Of a stretch of DNA of 64,000 nucleotides, positions 26,253 through 35,318 are shown in pieces; position 1 is the first letter of the stretch; every line of letters starts with the position of its first letter. The position numbers and the translations under genes were made by a program. This DNA is from Arcobacter sp. F155 (lineage in GTDB: Bacteria > Campylobacterota > Campylobacteria > Campylobacterales > Arcobacteraceae). The notes below the pieces were generated by a model. It made no database searches, had not been told where the DNA came from, and saw nothing but the letters and a program-made list of their open reading frames with translations. Location of the stretch: positions 122,222 to 186,221 of the forward strand of contig NZ_PDJU01000004.1 of the NCBI RefSeq assembly GCF_004116455.1. The letters are read 5' to 3'.

Positions 26253-27377
26253 ATGAAAACTGTACTACTTTCTATTACTTTCCTAATTCTTTTCTTTACT
26301 GGATGTTCTCAAAAAGAGCCTTTACAACTTGAAAAATTAAATAAAATATCTAAAGCTAAGGTTTTAAAAGTAAACCTAAATACTATTGAAGGTTTTTATG
26401 AAGATGATTTAAATTATGCCTTGAATGTATTTAAAAAAGATTGTAAAAGAGCAAAAAGATATGAGCTATTTAAAGAGGCTTGTTCTAAAGCAAATGATTA
26501 TGATAATGGCTCAAAATTCTTTACTGAAAACTTTGTTGCTTATGAATTATATAATAACAATAAAACAAATACAGGTGTGATTACAGGTTATTATGAACCT
26601 TTACTAAGAGGTAGTCTAACAAAAAGTGAAAAATACAAGTATCCAATATATAAAACACCAAAAGATATGTATATCGTTGACTTATCATCTGTTTACCCAG
26701 AACTTAAAAAATATAGACTAAGAGGTAAACTAAAAGGTAATAAAATCATTCCTTATGATGATAGAGAAGCTATTAATGAAAGAGATGACTTAGAAGCAAT
26801 CTGTTATGTTGATGATAGATTTGATTTATTCTTCTTACATATTCAAGGTTCTGGAAAAGTTCAATTAGAGACTGGTGAAGTTTTAAATGTAGGTTATGCA
26901 AATCAAAATGGGCATAAATACAAAGGAATAGGTGGTATGTTACTACAAGAGGGTGTATTACAAGGTTATGGAGCTTCAATGCAAGGTATTAAAGCTTACT
27001 TACAAGATAACCCTGAAAGAGTAGATGAAATATTACATGCAAATGAAAGCTATATTTTCTTCTCAAAAAGAAGCCAAGGTGCAACAGGTGCTTTAGGAAC
27101 AGAATTAACTGCTGGAAGAAACTTAGCAGTAGATAGAAGATATATTCCTCTAGGAATGCCAGTATTTATCAATACAAAAAATTCAGTAACACAAGAAAAA
27201 ATAAATAGACTTATGGTTGCCGCTGATGTTGGTGGAGCAATTAAAGGTGAAATAAGAGCAGACTTCTTCTATGGAAATGGAAAAGATGCTGAATTATATG
27301 CAGGTGGAATGAAAGAACAAGGAAAGCTTACAATCCTTGTTCCTAAAGAGTTTGTGCCAAGTAGTAATAAAAACTAA
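26253..27377 (+). CDS. mltA: Membrane-bound lytic murein transglycosylase A
   Basis: A 374-aa lipoprotein (lipobox FFTGC, Cys18) of the MltA family, which cleaves peptidoglycan glycan strands to 1,6-anhydro products in the periplasm. The MltA domain shows GVITGYYEPLLRGS and LFFLHIQGSGKVQL; the C-terminal 3D domain carries AADVGGAIKGEIRADFFYGNG-type sequence with the conserved Asp residues. Length is normal. It stands between the small zinc-ribbon gene and a convergent 79-aa gene. Ribosome binding site AGAAGGA lies ahead of the ATG. Confidence 0.92.
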   Translation: MKTVLLSITFLILFFTGCSQKEPLQLEKLNKISKAKVLKVNLNTIEGFYEDDLNYALNVFKKDCKRAKRYELFKEACSKANDYDNGSKFFTENFVAYELYNNNKTNTGVITGYYEPLLRGSLTKSEKYKYPIYKTPKDMYIVDLSSVYPELKKYRLRGKLKGNKIIPYDDREAINERDDLEAICYVDDRFDLFFLHIQGSGKVQLETGEVLNVGYANQNGHKYKGIGGMLLQEGVLQGYGASMQGIKAYLQDNPERVDEILHANESYIFFSKRSQGATGALGTELTAGRNLAVDRRYIPLGMPVFINTKNSVTQEKINRLMVAADVGGAIKGEIRADFFYGNGKDAELYAGGMKEQGKLTILVPKEFVPSSNKN

Positions 27378-27391
27378 TTACAGCTCTTGGC

Positions 27392-27631
27392 CTAGCTACA
27401 GCATCCTGTTCCACAACATGAAGATGGAGCTTCTTGTCTGAAATCAATAACAAAATTGTTTCCATGCTCTACTAAATCAAATTCATGTTTTTTACAGAAT
27501 TCTAAGTTCATTTGATTTTTCATTTGAATTGCTTTACTTAAAGCATCATCTTTTGAGTTAAATTCTAGGTTATTTTGTAAATCACTTCTTCTAAAACAAC
27601 CGCACTCTGTTTCTACTATAACTTTATGCAT
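27392..27631 (-). CDS. Small Cys-rich protein of unknown function
   Basis: A 79-aa protein with CGCFRRSD near the N-terminus, a helical middle containing DALSKAIQMKNQMN, and a terminal CCGTGCCS. The seven or so cysteines, four of them in the last seven residues, suggest metal or persulfide binding. It has no signal peptide or membrane helix. The ATG at 27631 is preceded by AGGAGA on the minus strand, which supports a real gene. It converges on mltA. I do not recognise the family, and no function is proposed. Confidence 0.65.
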   Translation of the reverse strand: MHKVIVETECGCFRRSDLQNNLEFNSKDDALSKAIQMKNQMNLEFCKKHEFDLVEHGNNFVIDFRQEAPSSCCGTGCCS

Positions 27632-27774
27632 TAAAAGTTCTCCTATAATAATTTTTTTCGAAGATTATCAAAAAAAAATTTAAATAGACTTATAATAATA
27701 ATTTATGAAATTGCTTTAAAAAAATCAAGTAAAATTTAGATAAAATATCTATATTACACTAAACAAGGGCAAAA

Positions 27775-28581
27775 ATGCATATTACAAATATTATCTCTCA
27801 ATACTTTGGAAAGTTCGCTAAAACTGAGTTTCCATCATTTATTCAAAAGATTATAAATAAAGTATATGTAAAAAGTATGAAGTTAGACATGAGTGAATTT
27901 AGAAACGAAAAGTTTTATAAATCATTAAATGATCTTTTTACAAGAGAATTAGCAATTGCAAGACAAATCAATGAAGACGAGAAGGTATTTATTTCTCCAA
28001 CAGATAGTTTAATTACACAAGCAGGAGATGTAAAGGGTGATTTAGCTTTACAAATCAAAGGGATGGAATACTCTTTTGAAGAGTTATTAACTTACAATTG
28101 TGCAAATAACTTTGAAAAGTTAGTAGATGGTAAATATATGAACTTTTACCTTTCTCCAAGGGATTATCATAGATATCACTCTCCTTGTGATTTTGAAGTA
28201 AAAAGATTACTACATGTTCCAGGGAAACTTTATCCAGTAAATTTAAAATATCTAAATAAACAAATTGATTTATTTGCTGAAAATGAAAGAGTTATTTTAG
28301 AGTGTGTTCATGAAGATAAACTATTTTATATGGTATTTGTTGGAGCATTAAATGTTGGTCAAATGGTATTTGAGTTTGAGCCAAAAGTTGAAACAAATAC
28401 AGATGTTAGAGATATTCAAATTTATGAATATGAAGATAAAAAAGTTAAAAAAGGTGACTGTTTAGGTTACTTTAAAATGGGTTCTACTGTTGTAATGTTC
28501 TGGGAAAAAGGATTTGTTGAACTTGAAGAGTTAACAGGTCAATCAGTGAAATATGGACAAAGTATTTGCCAAAAAAGTTAA
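27775..28581 (+). CDS. psd: Phosphatidylserine decarboxylase proenzyme
   Basis: A 268-aa Psd, which converts phosphatidylserine to phosphatidylethanolamine at the inner membrane. Markers are SLNDLFTREL near residue 50, the SPTDS block, YLSPRDYHRYHSPCDF, and the self-cleavage site KMGSTVVMFWEKG near the C-terminus, where the Ser of GST becomes the pyruvoyl group. Length is that of the bacterial short form. It is preceded by AAGGGC and followed by the EAL-domain gene. Confidence 0.93.
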   Translation: MHITNIISQYFGKFAKTEFPSFIQKIINKVYVKSMKLDMSEFRNEKFYKSLNDLFTRELAIARQINEDEKVFISPTDSLITQAGDVKGDLALQIKGMEYSFEELLTYNCANNFEKLVDGKYMNFYLSPRDYHRYHSPCDFEVKRLLHVPGKLYPVNLKYLNKQIDLFAENERVILECVHEDKLFYMVFVGALNVGQMVFEFEPKVETNTDVRDIQIYEYEDKKVKKGDCLGYFKMGSTVVMFWEKGFVELEELTGQSVKYGQSICQKS

Positions 28582-28620
28582 GCATAAATACAATAGTCTT
28601 TAAAAACAGGTTTAATAAAT

Positions 28621-31125
28621 ATGAAAAATAAAATCTTTTTAAAGATAGGAGCAATTTTTGTTTTTATTGTTTCTGCATATTTGTTTTTCATAATATTTAT
28701 TATTTCTCCAAAGATTACTAAATATTTTATTGATTTTGAAACAAACCAAGTAAAACTACAACTTGAAAAGATATCTCATATAGTTGACTCAAAAAAAGAG
28801 CAAATAAATGAGTTTGAAACCTTCAAAGAAAAAGAGTATAGACAAAAGATAAGAGAGACCTCTTATCTTGCATATAATATTCTTCAAAGCTACTATAAAG
28901 AGTATGAAAAAGGAAATTACTCTAAAGATGAAGCTGTAAAAAAAGCTTTAGTGATTATTTCAAATATTACATATAATGACAAAGGCTATTTGTATCTTAT
29001 AGATACAAAAGGAAATACTTTATACCACCCTACAAAAACTAATATTGGAAGAAATATCTATGATTTAAAAGATGCAAAGGGTAAAGTCTTTGCTCCAACA
29101 GTTATTAAAGATGTGATAGAACAAAAAGAGACTTATAGTTCATACTTTTGGAAAAAGTTAAACTCAAATACTGTATCAAAAAAGCTTGTTCATAGTATTT
29201 ATTTTGAGCCTTTTGATATTATTGTTTCTTCTACAACTTATGAGTCAAATATTCAAGTAGAAATTGATGCCCAAAAAGAAAAAGCTATCCAAAAACTAAT
29301 GCCTTTGATTGATACTCTTTTTTCAAAGGAACATGGGCATATTTTTATTTTAGATGAAGAGTTTAGAATTATTGCTCACCCTTCAAAATCTCTTATGGGG
29401 GAATCTTTAGCCATAGGAAAATATAGTAAATACGTTGATGTGCTTTCTTTATCAAAAGAGCTTATAGACTCTTCTTCAAATCAAAAAATGTTAAAGTATA
29501 CTTGGAATACAAAAGAAGACTCTGAAAACTTTACATATGAAAAATTTGCTTGGGTTGAATATAATGACTTCTTTGGCTGGTATATAATCTCATCTATTTA
29601 TAAAAAAGATTTAGAAAAGAAAGTAGAAGAGATTGATTCTATGTTGATAAATCTTTCTATCATTCTTCTTTTAGTTTTAATGTTTATAGCTATTTTATTT
29701 GTTCAAAAACTTTTAAAACCTATTCAAGACTTATCTGAAAATGCAAGATTGGTTGAAGCAGGAAACTTAGAAGTAAGAACAATAGTTGAAAGCAGTGATG
29801 AATTAGGTGTTCTAGCAAATCATTTTAATAAAATGCTAGATGCAATTCAAGAAAACACAAAGAACTTAGAAGAAAAAATACAAGAAAGAACTTTAGAGAT
29901 AAGAAAGAAACTTTATTATGATGAGTTAACAGGCTTAGAAAATAGAGAATCTCTAATTGAAAGTATCAAAGAAGAAGAGTTTGTTGCAGTAAACTTTATT
30001 GATATAAATAACTTCGATGATATCAATGAACTTTATGGTTTCCAAATAGGAAATGAACTATTAATCAAAATAACTAAAAGACTGCAAGAGTTTTCAGATG
30101 AGCATGACTTAAAGCTTTATAGAGTAAATGGAGACATCTTTGCTTTAAAAGATACAAATATTGTTAGATTTTTGGCCTATGAAAAAATGATAGATAAAAT
30201 CCATGAGCTTTTTGTAAAAGAGTTTAAAATAGAAGGTCTAGGAGTTGATTTATACCTATCTGTTACTGTTGGCTCATCAATCTCTCAAAACCAACCTGTA
30301 AAGTGTGCAAACACTGCTTTAAATAAAGCAAAACAAACTTCTCAAAGAACAGTTGTTTATAATAAAAATATTGATGTAAAAGAGAACATCAAAAAAATGA
30401 TGCATTGGAAAGATAAGATTAAAAATGCAATAGAAAATGATAATGTAGTTCCATTTTTCCAACCAATTTTTGATAAAGATGAGAAGCTTATTAAATATGA
30501 AACTCTAATGAGAATAAGAGATAATGTAGATGGAAAAGAACACTTCTTATCTCCTGGAAATTTCTTTGATGTTGCAATTAAAACAAAACAGTATTTTAAA
30601 CTAAATCAAATAGTTATAAAAAAAGCTTTTGACAATATTGATAAAATAGGAAAAATGGTATCAGTGAATATCAGTTTTTCAGATATTTTGAACTTAGACT
30701 TTATGGAGTTTATAGAAAAAGAAGTAAAACTTCTAAGTAAAGAACAAAGAGAAAAAGTTGTTTTTGAAATCCTTGAGAGTGATTTTATTTCTGACCACAA
30801 AGTATTAGATGACTTTATCTTAACATACAGAGAAAAAGGCATTAAGTTTGCAATTGATGATTTTGGAACAGGTTATTCAAACTTTACTCACGTTTTAAAT
30901 ATAAAACCAGAATATATAAAAATTGATGGTTCATTAATTAAAGATATAGATAAAGACCAAACAGCATTTGAGATGGTGAAATCTATTATTGATTTTTCTA
31001 AATCATTAAAAATAATTGTTGTTGTAGAGTTTATTCATAATGAAACAGTATATAAAATACTTCAAGATTTAGGTGCTGATGAGTATCAAGGCTTTTATTT
31101 AGGTGAGCCTGCACCTCTTTTTTAA
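28621..31125 (+). CDS. Cache-HAMP-degenerate GGDEF-EAL protein
   Basis: An 834-aa membrane protein for cyclic-di-GMP signalling. A first helix (about 7-29) and a second (about 342-362) bracket a periplasmic sensor with two Cache-like repeats (GYLYLIDTKGNTLYHP near 123; GHIFILDEEFRIIAHP near 239). HAMP follows, then a GGDEF domain whose signature is NGDIF (about 503-507), so cyclase activity is unlikely. The EAL domain keeps YETLMR, DDFGTGYSN and IDGSLIKDI, though the usual AEGVE motif reads VEFIH. It is probably a phosphodiesterase regulated by a degenerate GGDEF, or a c-di-GMP receptor. Locus partners are not evident. Confidence 0.87.
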   Translation: MKNKIFLKIGAIFVFIVSAYLFFIIFIISPKITKYFIDFETNQVKLQLEKISHIVDSKKEQINEFETFKEKEYRQKIRETSYLAYNILQSYYKEYEKGNYSKDEAVKKALVIISNITYNDKGYLYLIDTKGNTLYHPTKTNIGRNIYDLKDAKGKVFAPTVIKDVIEQKETYSSYFWKKLNSNTVSKKLVHSIYFEPFDIIVSSTTYESNIQVEIDAQKEKAIQKLMPLIDTLFSKEHGHIFILDEEFRIIAHPSKSLMGESLAIGKYSKYVDVLSLSKELIDSSSNQKMLKYTWNTKEDSENFTYEKFAWVEYNDFFGWYIISSIYKKDLEKKVEEIDSMLINLSIILLLVLMFIAILFVQKLLKPIQDLSENARLVEAGNLEVRTIVESSDELGVLANHFNKMLDAIQENTKNLEEKIQERTLEIRKKLYYDELTGLENRESLIESIKEEEFVAVNFIDINNFDDINELYGFQIGNELLIKITKRLQEFSDEHDLKLYRVNGDIFALKDTNIVRFLAYEKMIDKIHELFVKEFKIEGLGVDLYLSVTVGSSISQNQPVKCANTALNKAKQTSQRTVVYNKNIDVKENIKKMMHWKDKIKNAIENDNVVPFFQPIFDKDEKLIKYETLMRIRDNVDGKEHFLSPGNFFDVAIKTKQYFKLNQIVIKKAFDNIDKIGKMVSVNISFSDILNLDFMEFIEKEVKLLSKEQREKVVFEILESDFISDHKVLDDFILTYREKGIKFAIDDFGTGYSNFTHVLNIKPEYIKIDGSLIKDIDKDQTAFEMVKSIIDFSKSLKIIVVVEFIHNETVYKILQDLGADEYQGFYLGEPAPLF

Positions 31126-31179
31126 CTAAATAAAAGTTATTTTTAGTAAAATTTATACAAACTAAAAAAAGGATTACAC

Positions 31180-31413
31180 ATGGCAACTACAGAATTAGGA
31201 ACACTTCCTTTAAACGGAACAAAAAAAGGTATTATCTCTGTTTCAAATGTTTCAGAACCATATGGTAAAGGAACGCCAGATGTTGTAAGTATTGGAATTT
31301 CATTAAACGGAAAAGATATTGAGTGGAAGTCACACATTCCATATGCAAATTTAGATGATGTAATTGCAATTTTACAAGAAGCAAGTGCGAAGAAAAAAGA
31401 AGAGCAAGAATAA
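31180..31413 (+). CDS. Conserved-looking small protein of unknown function
   Basis: A 77-aa soluble protein with a good AAAGGATT ribosome binding site. Hydrophobic and charged residues alternate as in a small beta-rich fold (GIISVSNVSEPYG, PDVVSIGISLNGKDIEWKSH), followed by a C-terminal helix ending in Lys/Glu. No motif, Cys or membrane segment is visible. It stands alone between the EAL gene and a convergent rhodanese gene. I do not recognise the family. Confidence 0.6.
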   Translation: MATTELGTLPLNGTKKGIISVSNVSEPYGKGTPDVVSIGISLNGKDIEWKSHIPYANLDDVIAILQEASAKKKEEQE

Positions 31414-31432
31414 GCTCTTCTTTCAGCAAACT

Positions 31433-31789
31433 CTAGTTAAAAACGGTTTCTCTACCTTCATCTAGCCAGTTTGCTATACCACCTTCAAGATGTGCTATAT
31501 TAGTATATCCATGGTTTTGAATTAAGAAGTCTGCAATAGTTCTTGTTCTATTTGCATGGGCACAAATTAAAACAACAAGTTGGTCTTTTGACTTTACAAG
31601 TTTTTCAAACTTCGACAACCATGTTGGTACATCACAGTTTCCAAACATATCAAAGAAAGTCATCTTATGAGAATTTTTGATGATTCCTGTGTGTTTAAAT
31701 TCATCTTCTCTTCGAACATCAATCATTACAACATCATCATTTATTAATTTTTCAACTTCACTTGGTGATAAATCGACAACTCTACTCAT
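31433..31789 (-). CDS. Rhodanese-like domain protein
   Basis: A 118-aa single rhodanese domain. It opens with DLSPSEVEKLINDDVVMIDV, has the DVRREDEFKHTGI segment, and an active-site loop CAHANRT with the catalytic Cys near residue 90, then HLEGGIANWL. Such proteins carry sulfane sulfur as a persulfide in the cytoplasm. The Cys is present, so it should be active. It is divergent from dsbD, with 170 bases between them. Confidence 0.9.
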   Translation of the reverse strand: MSRVVDLSPSEVEKLINDDVVMIDVRREDEFKHTGIIKNSHKMTFFDMFGNCDVPTWLSKFEKLVKSKDQLVVLICAHANRTRTIADFLIQNHGYTNIAHLEGGIANWLDEGRETVFN

Positions 31790-31959
31790 TAGTTACCCTT
31801 ATAATTAATTATATGAAATAATAACTAAAATTTATCAAATTTTTTATAACTATTAATTATAATTCTGAAATCTAAGAAATTTATAATTCTTATATAAACA
31901 AAGACTTCACATAAATTGATTATAATGTCAATAATATTTTAAATAAGGTAATACTATAG

Positions 31960-33720
31960 ATGAAAAAAATACTATTATTAATGCTAATGGTTGTATATGC
32001 TTTTTCTATTCAAAGGTCATTTTTAGAACCACATGAAGCATTTCAAGCAAAGCTAGAACAACAAGAAGATAAGATTGTTGCAAGTATTAAACTTGGTAAA
32101 GATATCTATCTTTATGATGAACAACTTAAAATTTTAATTACAAAACCAGAGAAAAAAGAGATTACTTCAAAACTTTTAATGCCAAAACCAGAACAATATG
32201 ATGAATTTATTGTTCACTTTAATGAAGTTTCAATAGATATTCCATTCTCTTTATTAAAAGAAGAAGTAAACTCAGATAGCTACGAAGTTCAACTACTTTT
32301 CCAAGGGTGTTCAAAAGCAGGACTTTGTTATGCACCTATGAATGAGACAATCTCTGTAAATTTAGCTTCAAAGTTAGAAGCTTCAAAAACTACTGAAACT
32401 AAAAAAGAAGTAGTTACAAATGAAATAGTAGCTAGTGAAAATATTTCAGAGAGTGATTCAATTGTAAATACACTTAAAGATAAAAGTGCAATCTTAGTAT
32501 TAGCAACTTTCTTTGGCTTTGGACTTTTATTATCTTTAACTCCATGTGTTTTCCCTATGATTCCTATTCTTTCTTCTATTATTGTAAAAGCAGGAGACAA
32601 TGAAAAGCTAACAGCTTCAAAAGGTTTCTTTTTATCTTTAGTTTATGTTTTAGCAATGGCTTTAGCATATACAATTGCAGGAGTTATAGCAGGACTATTT
32701 GGAGCTAATTTACAAGTAGCTTTACAAAATCCATATGTATTAGTGACCTTTGCATTTATCTTTGTAGTATTGGCTTTCTCTATGTTTGGATATTTCAAAT
32801 TAGAGTTACCACAAAGTTTACAAACAAAACTAAACAAAACAACAGAAGGAAAAGAGAAACAAGGTGTATTTGGAGTTGCTGTAATGGGATTCTTATCAGC
32901 ACTTGTTGTTGGTCCTTGTGTTGCACCACCACTTGCAGGAGCTTTAGTTTATATTGGACAAACAGGTGATGCAGTATTAGGTGGAGCTGCTTTATTTGTT
33001 ATGAGTTTAGGTATGGGTGTTCCTTTACTTCTTATTGGACTTGGGGCTGGTAAATTTATGCCAAAACCTGGTGGTTGGATGGAGCAAGTTACAAAAGTAT
33101 TTGGTATTGTGATGCTTGCAATTGCAGTTTGGATGTTAGATAGAGTATTAGACCCAACTTTAATCATGTATTTATGGGCTTTATTATTCTTAGGAGCTGG
33201 ACTGTTTATCAAAACTTTTGAGCATGTTTTAGTAAAACTACTTGCAACAGTTCTTTTAATCTATGGAACAGCAACCTTTATAGGTGCTATAAGTGGTGCT
33301 ACAAATGTATTAAAACCACTTGAAAAGTTTACTTCTTCAAAAGTTGTAGCAACAAGTTCTAGTGATGTGAAGTTTGTAAAGGTTAAAAATCTTGAAGAGT
33401 TAGACCAAGCAATAAAAGCTTCAAGTAAACCAGTTATGCTTGATTTTTGGGCTGAGTGGTGTGTATCTTGTAAAGAGTTAGATAATATTACTTTCCAAGA
33501 TGAGGAAGTAAAAAAAGTACTTGAAAAGTTCACTTTAATCAAAGCTGATGTTACAAAAAATACAGATGATGACAAAGCTTTAATGAAAAAATTCCAAGTA
33601 TTTGGACCACCAGCTTTAATCTTCTTTGATGAAAATAATCAAGAAATGAAAGCAGCTAAAATAATCGGATATAAAAATCCACAAGAGTTTTTAGAAGTTA
33701 TAAACAAAAACTTTAAATAA
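31960..33720 (+). CDS. dsbD: Thiol:disulfide interchange protein DsbD
   Basis: A 586-aa DsbD that carries electrons from cytoplasmic thioredoxin to periplasmic proteins. A signal peptide precedes the periplasmic alpha domain with its Cys pair (QGCSKAGLCYAP, about residues 113-124). The membrane beta domain, roughly residues 170-450 with eight helices, has TPCVFPMIP and GPCVAPPLAG Cys. The C-terminal thioredoxin-like gamma domain has WAEWCVSCKEL. All three redox pairs are present, so it should be functional. It may feed periplasmic oxidoreductases or cytochrome c maturation. Confidence 0.93.
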   Translation: MKKILLLMLMVVYAFSIQRSFLEPHEAFQAKLEQQEDKIVASIKLGKDIYLYDEQLKILITKPEKKEITSKLLMPKPEQYDEFIVHFNEVSIDIPFSLLKEEVNSDSYEVQLLFQGCSKAGLCYAPMNETISVNLASKLEASKTTETKKEVVTNEIVASENISESDSIVNTLKDKSAILVLATFFGFGLLLSLTPCVFPMIPILSSIIVKAGDNEKLTASKGFFLSLVYVLAMALAYTIAGVIAGLFGANLQVALQNPYVLVTFAFIFVVLAFSMFGYFKLELPQSLQTKLNKTTEGKEKQGVFGVAVMGFLSALVVGPCVAPPLAGALVYIGQTGDAVLGGAALFVMSLGMGVPLLLIGLGAGKFMPKPGGWMEQVTKVFGIVMLAIAVWMLDRVLDPTLIMYLWALLFLGAGLFIKTFEHVLVKLLATVLLIYGTATFIGAISGATNVLKPLEKFTSSKVVATSSSDVKFVKVKNLEELDQAIKASSKPVMLDFWAEWCVSCKELDNITFQDEEVKKVLEKFTLIKADVTKNTDDDKALMKKFQVFGPPALIFFDENNQEMKAAKIIGYKNPQEFLEVINKNFK

Positions 33721-33747
33721 TTCTAAAATAAATAAAACTATATTTTG

Positions 33748-33780
33748 TTATACTTCCTTAATAATTTTTAGGAAGTATAA
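33748..33780 (+). promoter_or_regulatory. Hairpin hiding the marC ribosome binding site
   Basis: TTATACTTCC (33748-33757) pairs perfectly with GGAAGTATAA (33771-33780) across a 13-base loop. The right arm contains the GGAAG Shine-Dalgarno site and the first base of the marC ATG at 33780. In the folded RNA the start site would be blocked, as in RNA thermometers or attenuated leaders. The regulator is unknown. Confidence 0.55.
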
Positions 33781-34379
33781 TGGAATTATTCTTTTCGACA
33801 TTTTTAAAAATGTTCTTCATCATGACACCCTTTTTCGTGTTATCAGTTTTTTTAACAGTTACAAGTGATGCTACACCAGCTCAAAAAAGAGCATTGGCTA
33901 TAAAAGTAACTACTTCAGTGATTATAATTAGTTTGATATTACTATATTTTGGAAAGCATATTTTTGCAGTATTTGGTATAACTTTAGATGCCTTTAGAAT
34001 AGGAGCAGGGGCTTTACTATTTCTTTCAGCAGTTGAGTTAATCAAAGGAAATAAAGATACTCAAAAAGTAGAGCAAAAAGATATTTCAGAACTTGCTGTT
34101 GTACCTCTTTCTATTCCAATTACAATAGGCCCTGGTACTATTGGGGTTTTACTTGTAATGGGTGCAGGTTTTGATACAAATGGTTCTATGGTTTTAGGAA
34201 GTTTAGCTCTTGTATGCGCAATTGTAGTGATTGGTATTATGCTTTATTCTTCTTCTATTATAGAAAGATTAGTAGGAAAACAAGGACTACTTGTAATCTC
34301 AAAAATCACGGGACTTTTTTTAGCAGCTTTATCTGCTCAAATTGTATTTACGGGAATAAAAAACTTTTTAGGTCTGTAG
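33780..34379 (+). CDS. MarC family membrane protein
   Basis: A 199-aa protein with six predicted helices in the MarC (UPF0056) pattern: FFIMTPFFVLSVFLTVTSDA at the N-terminus, then FRIGAGALLFLSAVELI and the central PLSIPITIGPGTIGVLLV motif. The family is of unknown transport function in the inner membrane. It follows dsbD by 59 bases and its stop directly precedes the next gene's ATG. Its ribosome binding site lies in a hairpin. Confidence 0.87.
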   Translation: MELFFSTFLKMFFIMTPFFVLSVFLTVTSDATPAQKRALAIKVTTSVIIISLILLYFGKHIFAVFGITLDAFRIGAGALLFLSAVELIKGNKDTQKVEQKDISELAVVPLSIPITIGPGTIGVLLVMGAGFDTNGSMVLGSLALVCAIVVIGIMLYSSSIIERLVGKQGLLVISKITGLFLAALSAQIVFTGIKNFLGL

Positions 34380-35318
34380 ATGTTTGATTTTAGAAGTGAG
34401 GTTAACTTTTTAAAGCCAGATATACAAATTGATTTTAATGAAGTATGTGATGAAAGTACTTGTTATCAATCTCTTTTATCACAGCTTGAACAACGATACA
34501 AAATCAAACAAACAAATATCGAGCTTTTTAATGGTTTCTCTTCTTCTATTTATTCACTTCTAAAATATTTAAACTCTAAATTTTGTTATATCTATTCTCC
34601 ATGTAATTTAGAGTATAAACAAGCTTCAAATAACTTAGGTTATGAAACAAGACTAATCAATAGATTTGAAAATATATTTTTGCCAATCAAAGATGATAGT
34701 GTTGTGGTTTTTATGAACCCTTCTTTTTTAGATGGTACTTTTTATGAGCTTGATAAACTTTTTGAGTATTGGGCTAGTAAAAATGCAAAAGTTATTATAG
34801 ATGAAACACTAATTGATTTTTGTGGAAAAACTTCATGTATAAAATATCTAGCAGAGTATGAAAATCTATTTATAGTAAAAGATTTAAGTAAATTCTATGC
34901 AAGAAAAAATCTAAATATCGCAACAGTTTTTGCAAGTGAGAAGAGTATAAAGAGTTTACGAAAATATGAACCCCAAAACAAGATATCAAGTTTTGAGATA
35001 AAGTATTTAGAAGAGGCTTTAAAAGACAAAAGGTTTTCAACTATAACAAACTCAATATATATCAAAAACAGAATAGAACTAGAAAAAATACTTCAAGAAC
35101 ACAAGTTTGTAGATTCTATGTTTCAAAGTAATTCTAACTCACTTTTAATTCGGCTTAAAAATATTGACTCAAATGAGTTTAAAAAGAAGCTTTTAAAAAA
35201 TGGTGTTATTATAAACACTTGTTTAGAGTATGATTTCATAGATGAATATTTTGTGAGTTTCTATGTAGGTTCATTAAACAATATAAAGGGGCTAAAAAAG
35301 GCTTTAAATGCTTTTTGA
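34380..35318 (+). CDS. PLP-dependent aminotransferase, class I/II fold
   Basis: A 312-aa protein of the aminotransferase I/II fold, somewhat short for the family. The PLP lysine is probably in VKDLSKFYARKN (near residue 170), and the Asp that contacts the pyridine nitrogen is in KVIIDETLIDF. The sequence resembles histidinol-phosphate aminotransferase or CobD-like threonine-phosphate decarboxylase, but the substrate cannot be assigned. Its stop overlaps the next start by 11 bases, making a coupled run with the transglutaminase-like gene, dtd and the Cys-rich gene. Confidence 0.75.
   Translation: MFDFRSEVNFLKPDIQIDFNEVCDESTCYQSLLSQLEQRYKIKQTNIELFNGFSSSIYSLLKYLNSKFCYIYSPCNLEYKQASNNLGYETRLINRFENIFLPIKDDSVVVFMNPSFLDGTFYELDKLFEYWASKNAKVIIDETLIDFCGKTSCIKYLAEYENLFIVKDLSKFYARKNLNIATVFASEKSIKSLRKYEPQNKISSFEIKYLEEALKDKRFSTITNSIYIKNRIELEKILQEHKFVDSMFQSNSNSLLIRLKNIDSNEFKKKLLKNGVIINTCLEYDFIDEYFVSFYVGSLNNIKGLKKALNAF

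Noticed and set aside
28621..31125. EAL protein as LapD
   Set aside because: Its EAL motifs look largely intact and its periplasmic part is Cache-like, unlike LapD; only a loose functional link remains possible.
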